Shown here piece after piece: positions 1 to 8,852 of a DNA stretch of 64,000 bases (positions within the stretch are counted from its first letter, which is position 1; each line of letters starts with the position of its first letter). The stretch comes from Campylobacter concisus. Its GTDB lineage: Bacteria; Campylobacterota; Campylobacteria; Campylobacterales; Campylobacteraceae. The notes under the pieces are model-generated. The model ran no database searches. It saw only the letters and a list, made by a program, of their open reading frames with translations, and was not told the origin of the DNA. The position numbers were made by a program, and so were the translations under genes. The stretch spans positions 62,001 through 126,000 of the forward strand of contig NZ_NDYP01000009.1 in NCBI RefSeq assembly GCF_002165775.1, read 5' to 3'.

Positions 1-225
1 TTGTCCTAAAATGCGAGCTTTGATAACTTTTGTGTTATTAAAAATGACCGCTGCGTCCTCTGGGATGAGGTCGGAGAGATCTTTAAATTTGTAGTGTTTT
101 ATCTCTTTTGTATTTTTAAAATAGACGAGCAACCTTGCCTCTTCTTTTGGCAAAACTGGTTCTTTTGCGATGAGCTCTTCAGGCAAAAAATAATCATAAC
201 TTGAGACGTCGTTTATATTACTCAT
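1..225 (-). CDS. queA: S-adenosylmethionine:tRNA ribosyltransferase-isomerase, N-terminal part
   Basis: The first 75 codons of QueA are present, and the gene runs off the left edge of the window. QueA transfers and isomerises the ribosyl group of SAM onto preQ1 in tRNA to make epoxyqueuosine. The translation shows the family start pattern: DYFLPEELIAKEP near residue 11, an ARLLV strand, and FNNTKVIKARILG at the end of the visible part. The ATG at 225 overlaps the tatC stop by 8 bases, so the gene is coupled to the tat genes, as in C. jejuni. The rest of the protein cannot be checked. Confidence 0.93.
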   Translation of the reverse strand, partial: MSNINDVSSYDYFLPEELIAKEPVLPKEEARLLVYFKNTKEIKHYKFKDLSDLIPEDAAVIFNNTKVIKARILGQ

Positions 226-976
226 CGCTTGCTACGTCGCTGTCTTGTTCTTCTTTTTCGTCTTCATCGTCGCTCTTGTTAGCTCTTTTAGCGACGATTA
301 TTGAAATTCCATAAAGTCCGATAAGTGGCAGTGCCATTAAGACTTGGCTTATCACATCAGGTGGTGTAACGATGGCTGCAAAGATAAAGATGATAACAAC
401 AGCGTATCTGAAGTAATCTTTTAGCATCTTGTCATCGACAAGTCCGATCTTTGCTAAGAAAAATGTAATGACTGGTAGCTCAAATGAAATTCCAAAGCCA
501 ATTAGTAGTTTTGCAAAAAAGCCAACATACTCGCCAATGCTTGGTAAAGCCGTAAAGAGCTGGCCACCAAAATTTACCAAAAATGCAAAGCCAAGTGGGA
601 TGACCACGTAATAACAAAACGCCGCTCCGCACGCAAACATAAATGAAGCTGAAAGCACAAATGGGATCACATATTTTTTTTCATTGTCATAAAGTCCAGG
701 GGAGACAAATAGCCAAAACTGCCAAAAAATGATAGGTAGCGCGATCACGACACCAGCAAAAAATGCAACTTTCATCGCTGTAAAAAATGGCTCTTGAATT
801 TGAGTGAATATGATATTTGAGCCAGCTGGTAAGACCTGCTTTAGCGGTTCGCTCATCCATGCAAGCAGTGGGTTCCAAAATGTAAAGCAGATGCCAAAAC
901 AGACAAAAACGCTTACTATGCTTATAAAAAGTCTCTTTCTAAGTTCGATTAAATGGGGTCTTAACTCTTCAAACAT
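218..976 (-). CDS. tatC: Sec-independent protein translocase TatC
   Basis: This 252-residue polytopic inner-membrane protein is the twin-arginine signal-peptide receptor of the Tat system, which exports folded proteins. The N-terminus carries the TatC signature (ELRPHLIELRKRL), followed by six hydrophobic segments at roughly 15-37, 70-90, 105-135, 150-175, 188-205 and 210-228. The C-terminal tail is acidic (DDEDEKEEQD). Its ATG overlaps the tatB stop by one base, so the two are translationally coupled. tatA is not in the window. A likely client lies in the same window, the Tat-signal transglutaminase-like protein at 29972-31051. Confidence 0.96.
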   Translation of the reverse strand: MFEELRPHLIELRKRLFISIVSVFVCFGICFTFWNPLLAWMSEPLKQVLPAGSNIIFTQIQEPFFTAMKVAFFAGVVIALPIIFWQFWLFVSPGLYDNEKKYVIPFVLSASFMFACGAAFCYYVVIPLGFAFLVNFGGQLFTALPSIGEYVGFFAKLLIGFGISFELPVITFFLAKIGLVDDKMLKDYFRYAVVIIFIFAAIVTPPDVISQVLMALPLIGLYGISIIVAKRANKSDDEDEKEEQDSDVASDE

Positions 977-1374
977 TACGCCTCTTTTTTATCGTTTAAG
1001 ATCGCATCTTTAACTAAATTTGTTGGATTTTGTATATTTTCTACCGTTTTTTTCGTGTCGCTTACGACGTTTTGTATATCGTTAGTGATATCATTTGCGC
1101 TTTTTTTGATCTCGTCAAGCTCCTCAAAAGTAAGCTTTTTACGCACACTTTGCGTACTTTTAGTTATGCTTTCTTTATATTTTTGAGCATCTTCTTTTAG
1201 CTCAGCTATCTTCATTTCTTGATCAAATGTTGATTTTGCGTCGTTTATGCCTTTTTTAAACATTTTTAGAAATTTTGCAATCTGAACCATCGCGCTTGGT
1301 AGCTTGTCAGGACCTAAAACTAACACTGCAATAATGGCGATAACTAAGATTTCAGAAAAACTCATTCCAAACAT
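976..1374 (-). CDS. tatB: Sec-independent protein translocase TatB
   Basis: The 132-residue product has the TatA/B layout: a short N-terminal membrane helix (MFGMSFSEILVIAIIAVLVL), a Gly-Pro hinge at residues 21-22, an amphipathic helix with lysines, and a charged tail. TatB works with TatC to form the substrate-binding complex. The long tail, the MFGMS start and direct coupling to tatC favour TatB over TatA. No promoter is obvious in the short gap between it and hemW, so hemW-tatB-tatC-queA may be one transcript. Confidence 0.92.
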   Translation of the reverse strand: MFGMSFSEILVIAIIAVLVLGPDKLPSAMVQIAKFLKMFKKGINDAKSTFDQEMKIAELKEDAQKYKESITKSTQSVRKKLTFEELDEIKKSANDITNDIQNVVSDTKKTVENIQNPTNLVKDAILNDKKEA

Positions 1375-1441
1375 TTTTGCCTCTATTAAATTTTATTTAA
1401 GCTTTGTATTTTATCTTGTCTTTGCTCAAAATTTTATAAAT

Positions 1442-2488
1442 TTAGCCCTCGATAAAGAGTGCGATTTCGTCGCTTAGTAAGAAATTTGGGTTGTAAAATT
1501 TGCCATTTTTAAAGAGCAGTTTTTCATTTTCTACAAGTATATTTGCTCTTTTTATCTGAGCCTCACTTAAGCGTCCAGCCTCCACGCCAACTATGCTTCT
1601 AAGCCCTAAAAATATATGCTCTCTTGCTAGCTCACTCTCGTTTAAAATTTCCTTTTCTCTATGTATTGGTTTGGCGATGTAAGCATCTATGTTATTCTTG
1701 GCGTAGTATCTGATGCCGTCCACAAAACCCACACTAAAAGCCCCTGCGCCAAGGTAGTTTTTGCCTTGCCAGTAGCCAAGATTGTGCTTGCAAATTTGAC
1801 CAAAATTTGAAATTTCATACTGCTTAAAACCAGCTCGCTTGATCTGCTCTATCATAAATTTAGTCAAATTGTCGCTATCTTTTTTATAACTTTTTTTGCC
1901 AGCAAATGGGGTGTTTTCCTCAAGTGTGAGCGAGTATGCACTAAGGTGAGTGATATTAAGATCTTTTAAATTTGCCACTTCAGCTAAAAGGCGTTTTTTA
2001 GTATCAAATTTGGTGTCGTAGATAAGGTCTAAATTTATGCTCTCAAAGCCAGCTTTTCCAGCATTCTCTACAGCTTTAAAAATTTGCTCCCTGCTGTGAA
2101 TGCGACCAAGAAATTTAAGCTTATCTTCAAAAAAACTTTGAGCACCAAAGCTTATGCGATTTGCCCCTAAACTTTTCATCGCTTTTAGCCAAACAAGGCT
2201 TGCTGAGTTTGGATTTGCCTCGAGAGTGATCTCGGTTGTTGGTGTGCAAAGAGGCACTAAAATGCTAAAAATTTCATCATAAAATTTAGCATTTACAGCA
2301 CTTGGTGTACCTCCGCCAAAAAATACGCTTGAAATTTCTCTTACATTTTGGCTTTTTAGCTGAAAATTTAGATCAAGAACTAGCGCTTGAAAATAAGTGC
2401 TAGCCTTGTTAAATTCGTCGTCACTTGATCCAAAAGCACAATAAGGACACTTGCTTTCGCAAAATGGCACATGGATATAAACTTGCAA
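1442..2488 (-). CDS. hemW: Radical SAM heme chaperone HemW (HemN-like)
   Basis: The 348-residue protein has a radical-SAM [4Fe-4S] motif, C10-x3-C14-x2-C17, followed by Ala-Phe. True coproporphyrinogen III dehydrogenase HemN has a fourth Cys where this protein has Phe, so HemW (heme insertion or trafficking) is the better name, although orthologues are often annotated as oxygen-independent coproporphyrinogen oxidase. A SAM-binding FFGGGTPS motif follows at about residue 60. Length is slightly below E. coli HemW. The position next to tatBC is conserved in Campylobacter. Distinguishing HemW from HemN by this Cys/Phe difference is family knowledge and was not tested here. Confidence 0.87.
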   Translation of the reverse strand: MQVYIHVPFCESKCPYCAFGSSDDEFNKASTYFQALVLDLNFQLKSQNVREISSVFFGGGTPSAVNAKFYDEIFSILVPLCTPTTEITLEANPNSASLVWLKAMKSLGANRISFGAQSFFEDKLKFLGRIHSREQIFKAVENAGKAGFESINLDLIYDTKFDTKKRLLAEVANLKDLNITHLSAYSLTLEENTPFAGKKSYKKDSDNLTKFMIEQIKRAGFKQYEISNFGQICKHNLGYWQGKNYLGAGAFSVGFVDGIRYYAKNNIDAYIAKPIHREKEILNESELAREHIFLGLRSIVGVEAGRLSEAQIKRANILVENEKLLFKNGKFYNPNFLLSDEIALFIEG

Positions 2489-2541
2489 ATTTCTCTCTTT
2501 TAAATTTTGAGGATTATAAGAAATTTGGCATTTATAGTAGT

Positions 2542-3426
2542 TTAAAAGTAGTTTTTAGTCTTTAAGAGTTTGCTTGGCAAAAAGCCAAAATTTATCTTAA
2601 AAATTTTTGCAAAATGTGCAGTATTTGTATAGCCTACGATATTTGCAGCTTCTTTTATGCTGATATCATTTTGCTCCAAAAGAGTAAAAGCGAGCTTTAG
2701 ACGCTCTTTTGCTAAGAGCTGGTAGATCGTATCTTTGAAAAATAGCTTAAAATTTTTCTTTAGCCAAAAGTCATTTGTACCACAAAGATGAGCTAGCTCT
2801 TTGATACTTGGAGGATTTTGCATACGACTTAACAAGATTGTTTTAGCCTTTAAAAGAGTCTTTTCTTCGTCACTGTTAAGTGAAATTTCGCTCTCTTTTT
2901 GTATTTTGCTTTTATAAATAAGCTCTAAAATTTTTGACTCAGTAAAAATTTCCCTCAGCGCGCCTTCATATAAATTTGTCGTCTCAAGTTCATTTAAAAC
3001 GCAAATTTGCGCTAAATCTTTTTTGTATTTCAAAAGCTCAAATTTATCATCAAATCTAAGTCCAGCAAATATCTCAAGCTTATTTGCATAACTTTCGTCA
3101 AAAAGTAGTGTTTTTGTCTTATAAAATTTATTTTGATACTCAAAGATGCCTTTAAAATCGTCATTAACAAGCCCAATGCAAAATTCATCTTTGTTTAAAA
3201 TATACTCTTTTCTATCAAGTTTAAAGCAAAGATCGTTTTTAGCCTCATTAAACATTAAAAATAGGTATTTTTTAGACTTGTGACGATCTCTTTTTATCCT
3301 GCCGTTACATAAAATTTCACTTTTTAGATAGCTAATACCGCTGCTTTGCTTGTAAAACTCTACGCTTATTTGTTTTTCTTTTTGAGATATCTTTCTCGTT
3401 CCATATTTTTTGTCTAAATTTATCAT
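2542..3426 (-). CDS. AraC-family transcriptional regulator, probably of the adjacent iron-uptake genes
   Basis: The protein has 294 residues from the ATG at 3426, which has a good GAGGG ribosome-binding site five bases upstream; a TTG twelve bases earlier is less likely. The C-terminal 100 residues form an AraC/XylS double helix-turn-helix (IKELAHLCGTNDFWLKKNFK, then the IKEAANIVGYTNTAHFAKIF helix pair). The N-terminal part is not recognisable and probably senses a ligand. The gene is divergent from a TonB receptor behind a Fur-box match, an arrangement typical of siderophore regulators such as PchR. The ligand and targets are inferred from context only. Confidence 0.85.
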   Translation of the reverse strand: MINLDKKYGTRKISQKEKQISVEFYKQSSGISYLKSEILCNGRIKRDRHKSKKYLFLMFNEAKNDLCFKLDRKEYILNKDEFCIGLVNDDFKGIFEYQNKFYKTKTLLFDESYANKLEIFAGLRFDDKFELLKYKKDLAQICVLNELETTNLYEGALREIFTESKILELIYKSKIQKESEISLNSDEEKTLLKAKTILLSRMQNPPSIKELAHLCGTNDFWLKKNFKLFFKDTIYQLLAKERLKLAFTLLEQNDISIKEAANIVGYTNTAHFAKIFKINFGFLPSKLLKTKNYF

Positions 3427-3470
3427 TTTATCCCTCAAGCGTTAAATTTAATCCCTTTAGCGTTACGTAT

Positions 3471-3489
3471 GATATTGATAACGATTATT
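3471..3489. promoter_or_regulatory. Candidate Fur box
   Basis: By eye, 15 of 19 positions match the classical Fur consensus (GATAATGATAATCATTATC); the site reads GATATTGATAACGATTATT. It lies between the divergent AraC regulator and the TonB receptor and about 44 bases upstream of the receptor start. This predicts iron repression of the receptor and possibly of the regulator. Confidence 0.72.
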
Positions 3490-3532
3490 TAATTTTAGTA
3501 AAATGCGCATTAAATTTTTATAAGGAGTTTTT

Positions 3533-5479
3533 GTGAAAAGTGCATTAAAAATTTCTATTTGTGCGGCAATTTTTATAAATTTACCGCTTTTTGCAAATGA
3601 AGATAAAGTTCTACCAGAAGTTAAAGTAGTGAGTGCAACAGGATTTGAGCAAAATATCAAAGACGCACCAGCAACGCTTAGCGTTATAACCAAAGAGGCA
3701 TTAGAAAAGAAAAATCACAAAGATATCGAGAGCATGACCAAAGATATCCCAAGTCTTTTTGGGACGACTCCAGAAGCGGCAAATAGACGAGGAATTTCTA
3801 TACGTGGATTCTCTCCAAGATTTACTAAAATTTTAGTAAATGGCATGCCAGTACCAGGCGATAACGCCTATAAAGGCCTTAGAAGCGTTGGAAGCTCATA
3901 TAGTTTCATTCCGCCAGCAAGTGCGATAAGCCGTATCGAAGTGATACGTGGACCTATGAGCTCGCTTTATGGAAGTGACGCGTTAGGTGGAGTTATAAAT
4001 ATCATTACAGATGAGTTTAGTAATGAATTTGGTGTAAATCTTGGCTCAAGCTATAAATTTGCTAGAAATAAAAATATAAGCGGCGAGTTTTACAATAGCC
4101 TTTATTTGCACTCTGGACTAATTGACGATGTTTTAAGTGTTTCTGTTTATGGTAAAAATTTAAACAAATCAGAAGATAAAATTTCTTATGCAAATAGAGA
4201 GCAAAAGGACAGAAATTTTGGTACAAAGCTATTTTTTAGGCCAAATGAAAATAATGATCTTACGCTTGAGCTTGCAAGAAGCGATGTGAAATATAAAAGA
4301 ACTAAAGGCAAAACACTATCAACTGGTACTAACTCGGTTGCTAGTGAGAGAATAAAGGGCGATGTGATAAATTTAAGCCACGAAGCAAGGCTTGATAATA
4401 TCTTGCTTCAAAGCTACTTGTCTTACGGCAAGATAAAAGAGATAGCACAACAAAATTTGACGCTAAAAACACTAAATTTTGATACAAAAGGTTCATATTT
4501 TACTGATAACAACGCCTTTACTTTAGGACTAAACGCCAAAAAAGAAAAGCTTGATGAAAAGGCAACCACAGCAGACGCTGCAAATGTAAAAAGATATGAC
4601 ATTTCGCTTTACGGCGAGGATGATTATCACCTTACAAAAGACTTTATCTTAAGCACTGGCATTCGCTATAACTACGATGAGAACTACGGTTCGCATGTTT
4701 CACCAAGAATTTATGGTATCTATAACTTAAATGACTTTTTTGCCCTAAAAGGCGGAGTTAGCACAGGATACGCGACGCCTGACATCAAGCAACGCACGCA
4801 AGATCTTGCATTGCCATTTGCTGGAGGAGGTGGAGCACAGCTTGGCAGGAGCAGCCTTAAGCCAGAGACAAGCGTGAGCTATGAATTTGGCGGCGTTTAT
4901 AATGACAATGAAGGCTTTGAAGCATCGCTAACTGGCTTTTACACAAGCTTTAAAGATATGTTAAGCTATAGCCCTATCTGCTCAAGAGGCAGTGTTTGCA
5001 GACATAAAGGCAAAATTTATCCAAATGGTATTTGGGAGAGTGTAAATATCGGTAAGGCTGAGATTTACGGAGTTGAACTAACAAATGAGTGGCAAGTCAC
5101 AAACGCTCTTAGGCTAAATCAAAGCTACGTCTATACAAGATCAAAGCAAAAAGATGGAGCGGAGATCGGCAAAAGCTTAAACAACTATCCGCTTCATACA
5201 TTTAAATTTGGAGCGAACTACGAGCTAAACAGATGGCTAAATTTCTGGTCACAGATAAATTATTATGGTAGGACTAAAAACTCATTTAGCTATGCTGATG
5301 ACATCAGACCTTACGTGATCGCTGATCTTGGTATAAACTACAACGTAACTAAAAATTTCAGTCTAAATTTGAGCGTTTATAACCTCTTTAATGAGTACTT
5401 TACGACAAGATCAGGCAGATACGATGTTTTGATAGTTGATGGACAAAAGATCGAACTTGGCTTTAATTTAAAGTTTTAA
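3533..5479 (+). CDS. TonB-dependent outer-membrane receptor (ferric siderophore type)
   Basis: The product is a 648-residue outer-membrane receptor with a Sec signal peptide ending near LFANED. A probable TonB box lies around EVKVVSA, followed by a plug domain (RRGISIRGF, RIEVIRGPMSSLYGSDALGGVINI) and a 22-strand type barrel ending in aromatic Phe, as outer-membrane proteins do. It resembles the CirA/CfrA class of catecholate siderophore receptors; the exact ligand cannot be told from sequence. Translation starts at GTG 3533 with AAGGAG six bases upstream. The Fur-box match, the AraC regulator and the following PepSY protein support a role in iron uptake. Confidence 0.92.
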   Translation: MKSALKISICAAIFINLPLFANEDKVLPEVKVVSATGFEQNIKDAPATLSVITKEALEKKNHKDIESMTKDIPSLFGTTPEAANRRGISIRGFSPRFTKILVNGMPVPGDNAYKGLRSVGSSYSFIPPASAISRIEVIRGPMSSLYGSDALGGVINIITDEFSNEFGVNLGSSYKFARNKNISGEFYNSLYLHSGLIDDVLSVSVYGKNLNKSEDKISYANREQKDRNFGTKLFFRPNENNDLTLELARSDVKYKRTKGKTLSTGTNSVASERIKGDVINLSHEARLDNILLQSYLSYGKIKEIAQQNLTLKTLNFDTKGSYFTDNNAFTLGLNAKKEKLDEKATTADAANVKRYDISLYGEDDYHLTKDFILSTGIRYNYDENYGSHVSPRIYGIYNLNDFFALKGGVSTGYATPDIKQRTQDLALPFAGGGGAQLGRSSLKPETSVSYEFGGVYNDNEGFEASLTGFYTSFKDMLSYSPICSRGSVCRHKGKIYPNGIWESVNIGKAEIYGVELTNEWQVTNALRLNQSYVYTRSKQKDGAEIGKSLNNYPLHTFKFGANYELNRWLNFWSQINYYGRTKNSFSYADDIRPYVIADLGINYNVTKNFSLNLSVYNLFNEYFTTRSGRYDVLIVDGQKIELGFNLKF

Positions 5480-5480
5480 A

Positions 5481-6578
5481 ATGTTTAAAATTTGGCGGAA
5501 ATTTCACTTAATTTTAGCTCTTGTCTTTGCTTTGCCACTTTTGATAATCTCAATTAGTGGAGCAATTATTTCGTATCACGATGAGATAATTGAGGCTTTT
5601 AGTAAAGATGAGATAGACATAACGACTAATAAAAGCGCTTTAAAAATAGATGAAATTTTAAAGGTCTTTAGCAAGACCATGCCAAATTTTAACCTTAGTT
5701 ATATAAAGATAAAAGGCGAGGCAAATAGAGCTTATGTAGTAAGTGGCACAAGCGAGAGTGGCGAGTTTAAGTCATTCTTTGTAGATCCTTATACGGGCGA
5801 GATAGTCTCTGAAAATAGTGTAGAAAAATTTATAGGGCTAGCTTTAAATTTACATAAAAATCTAGGACTAGCTCTATTTAAAAATGAAAATTTATCTAAA
5901 TTTGCAAGTGAGCTAGTTGCGATTTCGACGCTTGCATTACTTGTGATTTTAATAACCGGGGTGCTGATACATTTTTGGAGATTTAGAAGTAAATTTATTA
6001 GCGCCTTTAAGCTAAATCTAAAGGCAAAGAAATTTACATTTTTATATTCGTTGCATGGATTTTTAGGGCTTTATTTGGGGGTTATTTTGCTTATTATCTG
6101 TGTTAGCGGTCTATACTTTTCTTATGAGAGCTTTGCTAAGGTCATAAATCAAATTTATGGCGAGCAAAAGGTATTTAAAAAGCCAAATTTTACTAGCAAA
6201 AATGGTTTTAGCCTAAATGATGAGCAAAAGGTAGAAAATCTTCAAAAGGCTTATGAAATTTTTACTTTAAAATTTGGAAATGAGTTTGATGCTTTAAATT
6301 TTATTCTCAATAAAGATGGCGTAAAATTTATGATCTTTTACTTGCCAAAAGGTGCTAGTGAGAGTGACGGCGTTAGGCTTGCGGTCGATACGGCAAGTGG
6401 AGAAATTTTAAAAAATACCATGCCAAAATCTTTTGAAATTTATAAATTTATGCTTGATCTGCACGCTGGATATATATTTGGAGAGGCTGGAAAATTTATC
6501 TTTTTTATGGCTTCTTTTGGAGTTGGCGTGCTACTTTTTAGCGGTTGCGTGATTTACTACAAACGGCGTAAAAAGTAG
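5481..6578 (+). CDS. PepSY-associated TM protein, candidate siderophore-iron reductase
   Basis: The product is a 365-residue inner-membrane protein with four hydrophobic segments at about 8-32, 147-168, 188-213 and 336-360 and two soluble PepSY-like stretches between them. It starts 2 bases after the receptor stop and is surely co-transcribed. Histidines sit in or near the membrane segments (FHLILAL, LHGFLG, DLHAGY), as in the PiuB/FoxB-like family, some members of which reduce ferric siderophores. That function is inferred from family and neighbourhood, and there are no experimental data for this protein. Confidence 0.85.
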   Translation: MFKIWRKFHLILALVFALPLLIISISGAIISYHDEIIEAFSKDEIDITTNKSALKIDEILKVFSKTMPNFNLSYIKIKGEANRAYVVSGTSESGEFKSFFVDPYTGEIVSENSVEKFIGLALNLHKNLGLALFKNENLSKFASELVAISTLALLVILITGVLIHFWRFRSKFISAFKLNLKAKKFTFLYSLHGFLGLYLGVILLIICVSGLYFSYESFAKVINQIYGEQKVFKKPNFTSKNGFSLNDEQKVENLQKAYEIFTLKFGNEFDALNFILNKDGVKFMIFYLPKGASESDGVRLAVDTASGEILKNTMPKSFEIYKFMLDLHAGYIFGEAGKFIFFMASFGVGVLLFSGCVIYYKRRKK

Positions 6579-6643
6579 TTTTTATTTATCTATCTCTTAA
6601 CTCTTTTTAGTTATTATCCCAAATAAAATTTTTTGGAAAAAAC

Positions 6644-7108
6644 ATGCAAAAAAAATATAGACCAAACGTGGCAGCTGTTGTTTTGTCTAGCTTGTATCCG
6701 TTTAAATGTGAAATTTTAGTAGCAAAAAGAGTGGATATGGACGATATCTGGCAGTTTCCTCAAGGCGGAATAGACGAAGGCGAGAGTCCAAAGCAAGCCT
6801 TAAAAAGGGAGCTTAAAGAAGAGATTGGAACTGATAAAATCGATATTTTAGAAGAGTATCCGCAGTGGCTAAGCTACGACTTTCCAGTAAACGCGGCAAA
6901 GAAATTTTACCCATTTGATGGGCAGACGCAAAAGTATTTTTTAGTTAGACTTAAAAATGGTGCCAGTGTAAATTTAAAGACAGAGCATCCTGAGTTTAGC
7001 GAGTATAAATTTGTAGATTTTGGTAGAAGTTTAGAGAATATAAATCACTTTAAAAAACCTATTTATGAAAAGGTTTTGAGTTATTTTAAAGAGAAAGGAT
7101 ATTTTTGA
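6644..7108 (+). CDS. rppH: RNA pyrophosphohydrolase (Nudix)
   Basis: The 154-residue protein carries a perfect Nudix box at residues 41-62, starting GGIDEGESP and ending with the RELKEEIG core that binds the catalytic Mg2+. The N-terminal YRPNVAAVVL and the context WQFPQGG match RppH/NudH, which removes pyrophosphate from 5'-triphosphorylated RNA and cleaves dinucleoside polyphosphates. The stop codon overlaps the lysC ATG by one base, and the gene heads the lysC-hobA-holB-folP run, as in C. jejuni. Confidence 0.93.
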   Translation: MQKKYRPNVAAVVLSSLYPFKCEILVAKRVDMDDIWQFPQGGIDEGESPKQALKRELKEEIGTDKIDILEEYPQWLSYDFPVNAAKKFYPFDGQTQKYFLVRLKNGASVNLKTEHPEFSEYKFVDFGRSLENINHFKKPIYEKVLSYFKEKGYF

Positions 7109-8310
7109 TGTTGATCGTTCAAAAATTTGGCGGAACTAGCGTAGGAACACTTGAACGCATCGAAGCTGTGGCAAATAGAGTCATTGAGACAAAAAATAGC
7201 GGTGCAGACGTAGTTGTGGTAGTTTCTGCGATGAGCGGAGTTACAAATCAATTGGTTGAATATAGTGAGTATTTTTCAAAACATCCAGATGGCGTCGCCA
7301 CTGATATGCTTTTAAGCTCTGGAGAGCAAGTAACGACCGCGCTTTTAACGATCGCACTTAATGCAAAAGGCTATGCATGTGTGGGTATGACAGGTGCGAT
7401 GGCAGGCATTATTACTGATGATATTCATACAAAAGCAAGGATCGAAAGGATAGAGACTGCTAGGCTAAAAGCCGAGCTAAAAGCTGGCAAAATCGTGGTT
7501 GTGGCTGGCTTTCAAGGTATAGATGAAAAAGGTAATATCACAACCCTTGGTAGAGGTGGTAGTGACCTTAGTGCAGTTGCATTAGCAGGGGCGCTTGATG
7601 CTGATCTATGCGAAATTTTTACCGATGTTGATGGCGTTTATACGACTGATCCAAGGATAGAAAAAAAGGCAAAAAAACTTGAGAAGATAAGCTATGATGA
7701 GATGCTAGAGCTCGCTTCTGCTGGAGCAAAGGTGCTACAAAATCGCTCAGTCGAGCTGGCAAAAAAACTAAATGTAAAACTCATTACAAGAAGTAGCTTT
7801 AATCACAACGAAGGTACATTAATAGCAAAGGAAGATGACAATATGGAAGCAGTTTTAGTAAGCGGAATAGCACTAGATAAAAATCAAGCAAGAGTAACAC
7901 TAAGAGGCGTAGTTGATAAGCCTGGCATCGCAGCAGAAATTTTTACAGCTTTAGCTCATGAAAACATAAACGTAGATATGATAATCCAAAACGTAGGACA
8001 TGACGGCACTACAAATTTAGGCTTTACAGTGCCACAAAACGAGCTTGAACTAGCAAAAGAGACTATGCAAAAGCTCTCAGCTGCAAAACATATAGAATTT
8101 GATGACGCGATCGTGAAAGTTTCAGTTATTGGCGTCGGCATGAAGAGCCATAGCGGTGTAGCATGTCTAGCATTTGAAACGCTTGCAAAAGAGGGCATAA
8201 ATATCCAAATGATCTCAACAAGCGAGATAAAAATTTCAATGATCGTTGATCAAAAATATGGTGAGCTAGCGGTTCGCGTACTTCACGATGCTTATAAGCT
8301 AGATAAATAA
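7108..8310 (+). CDS. lysC: Aspartate kinase
   Basis: The 400-residue aspartokinase catalyses the first step from aspartate to lysine, threonine and methionine. The N-terminal KFGGTSVG motif binds ATP, and FTDVDGVYTTDPR is the typical Asp-binding stretch; two ACT regulatory domains occupy about 260-400, suggesting feedback control. I place the start at ATG 7108, which overlaps the rppH stop, rather than at the TTG three bases earlier. It also overlaps hobA by one base. thrC, further down the threonine branch, lies at 38210-39673. Confidence 0.96.
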   Translation: MLIVQKFGGTSVGTLERIEAVANRVIETKNSGADVVVVVSAMSGVTNQLVEYSEYFSKHPDGVATDMLLSSGEQVTTALLTIALNAKGYACVGMTGAMAGIITDDIHTKARIERIETARLKAELKAGKIVVVAGFQGIDEKGNITTLGRGGSDLSAVALAGALDADLCEIFTDVDGVYTTDPRIEKKAKKLEKISYDEMLELASAGAKVLQNRSVELAKKLNVKLITRSSFNHNEGTLIAKEDDNMEAVLVSGIALDKNQARVTLRGVVDKPGIAAEIFTALAHENINVDMIIQNVGHDGTTNLGFTVPQNELELAKETMQKLSAAKHIEFDDAIVKVSVIGVGMKSHSGVACLAFETLAKEGINIQMISTSEIKISMIVDQKYGELAVRVLHDAYKLDK

Positions 8311-8852
8311 TGCAAGATTTTATTCAGTGGACGTTAAAGGCTATTAGGGACGAAGGCCCTTTGATGAGCTGGATGGAGGAAAGGCGTGTCGAATGGACGC
8401 CTTTGCTCGCATCTAGGCTTAAATTTTTACTTGAAGGAAGGGCTTTTATAACTATAAGCGATGAAGAGCGAAGATGGTTTGAAATTTATCTTTTAAAAAA
8501 GATGAACCATTCAAAAAGCATAAGGCCATTTTTGCCATTTTTTAGCCTAAGATCACTTTATCCATCGCTCGATGAGATAGAGACAAATGAACAAAAGCAG
8601 CTTCTAAAAGATATGCTAAGTCTTGCTTTTCCAAATGGTTACTTGTTTTTTTATATTGGAAAGAGTCTTGATAGATATGCGAATTTAGCCAAAAGCGATG
8701 AGGATAGTTATATGTGGCTATTTGACGAGCAGGCACAAAATAGCTTTACTCTTAGCTCAAGCGATGAAAATTTAGATATTAAACTAATAAGTCTTTGCAA
8801 AATTTTTGATAAAAGCATCGATGCGGCGCTCTTTGCAAAGGTGATACTCTAA
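8310..8852 (+). CDS. hobA: DnaA-binding initiation factor HobA
   Basis: The 180-residue protein matches HobA, the Campylobacterota-specific factor that binds DnaA domain I and promotes oligomerisation at oriC, a functional counterpart of E. coli DiaA. The call rests on length, the characteristic start (FIQWTLKAIRDEGPLMSWMEERR) and the conserved order lysC-hobA-holB-folP also seen in Helicobacter and C. jejuni. The ATG overlaps the lysC stop by one base. There is no catalytic motif to check. Confidence 0.88.
   Translation: MQDFIQWTLKAIRDEGPLMSWMEERRVEWTPLLASRLKFLLEGRAFITISDEERRWFEIYLLKKMNHSKSIRPFLPFFSLRSLYPSLDEIETNEQKQLLKDMLSLAFPNGYLFFYIGKSLDRYANLAKSDEDSYMWLFDEQAQNSFTLSSSDENLDIKLISLCKIFDKSIDAALFAKVIL

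Noticed and set aside
7105..7107. TTG start for lysC
   Set aside because: The next codon is an ATG that overlaps the rppH stop in the usual coupled way and gives the normal MLIVQKFGG start.
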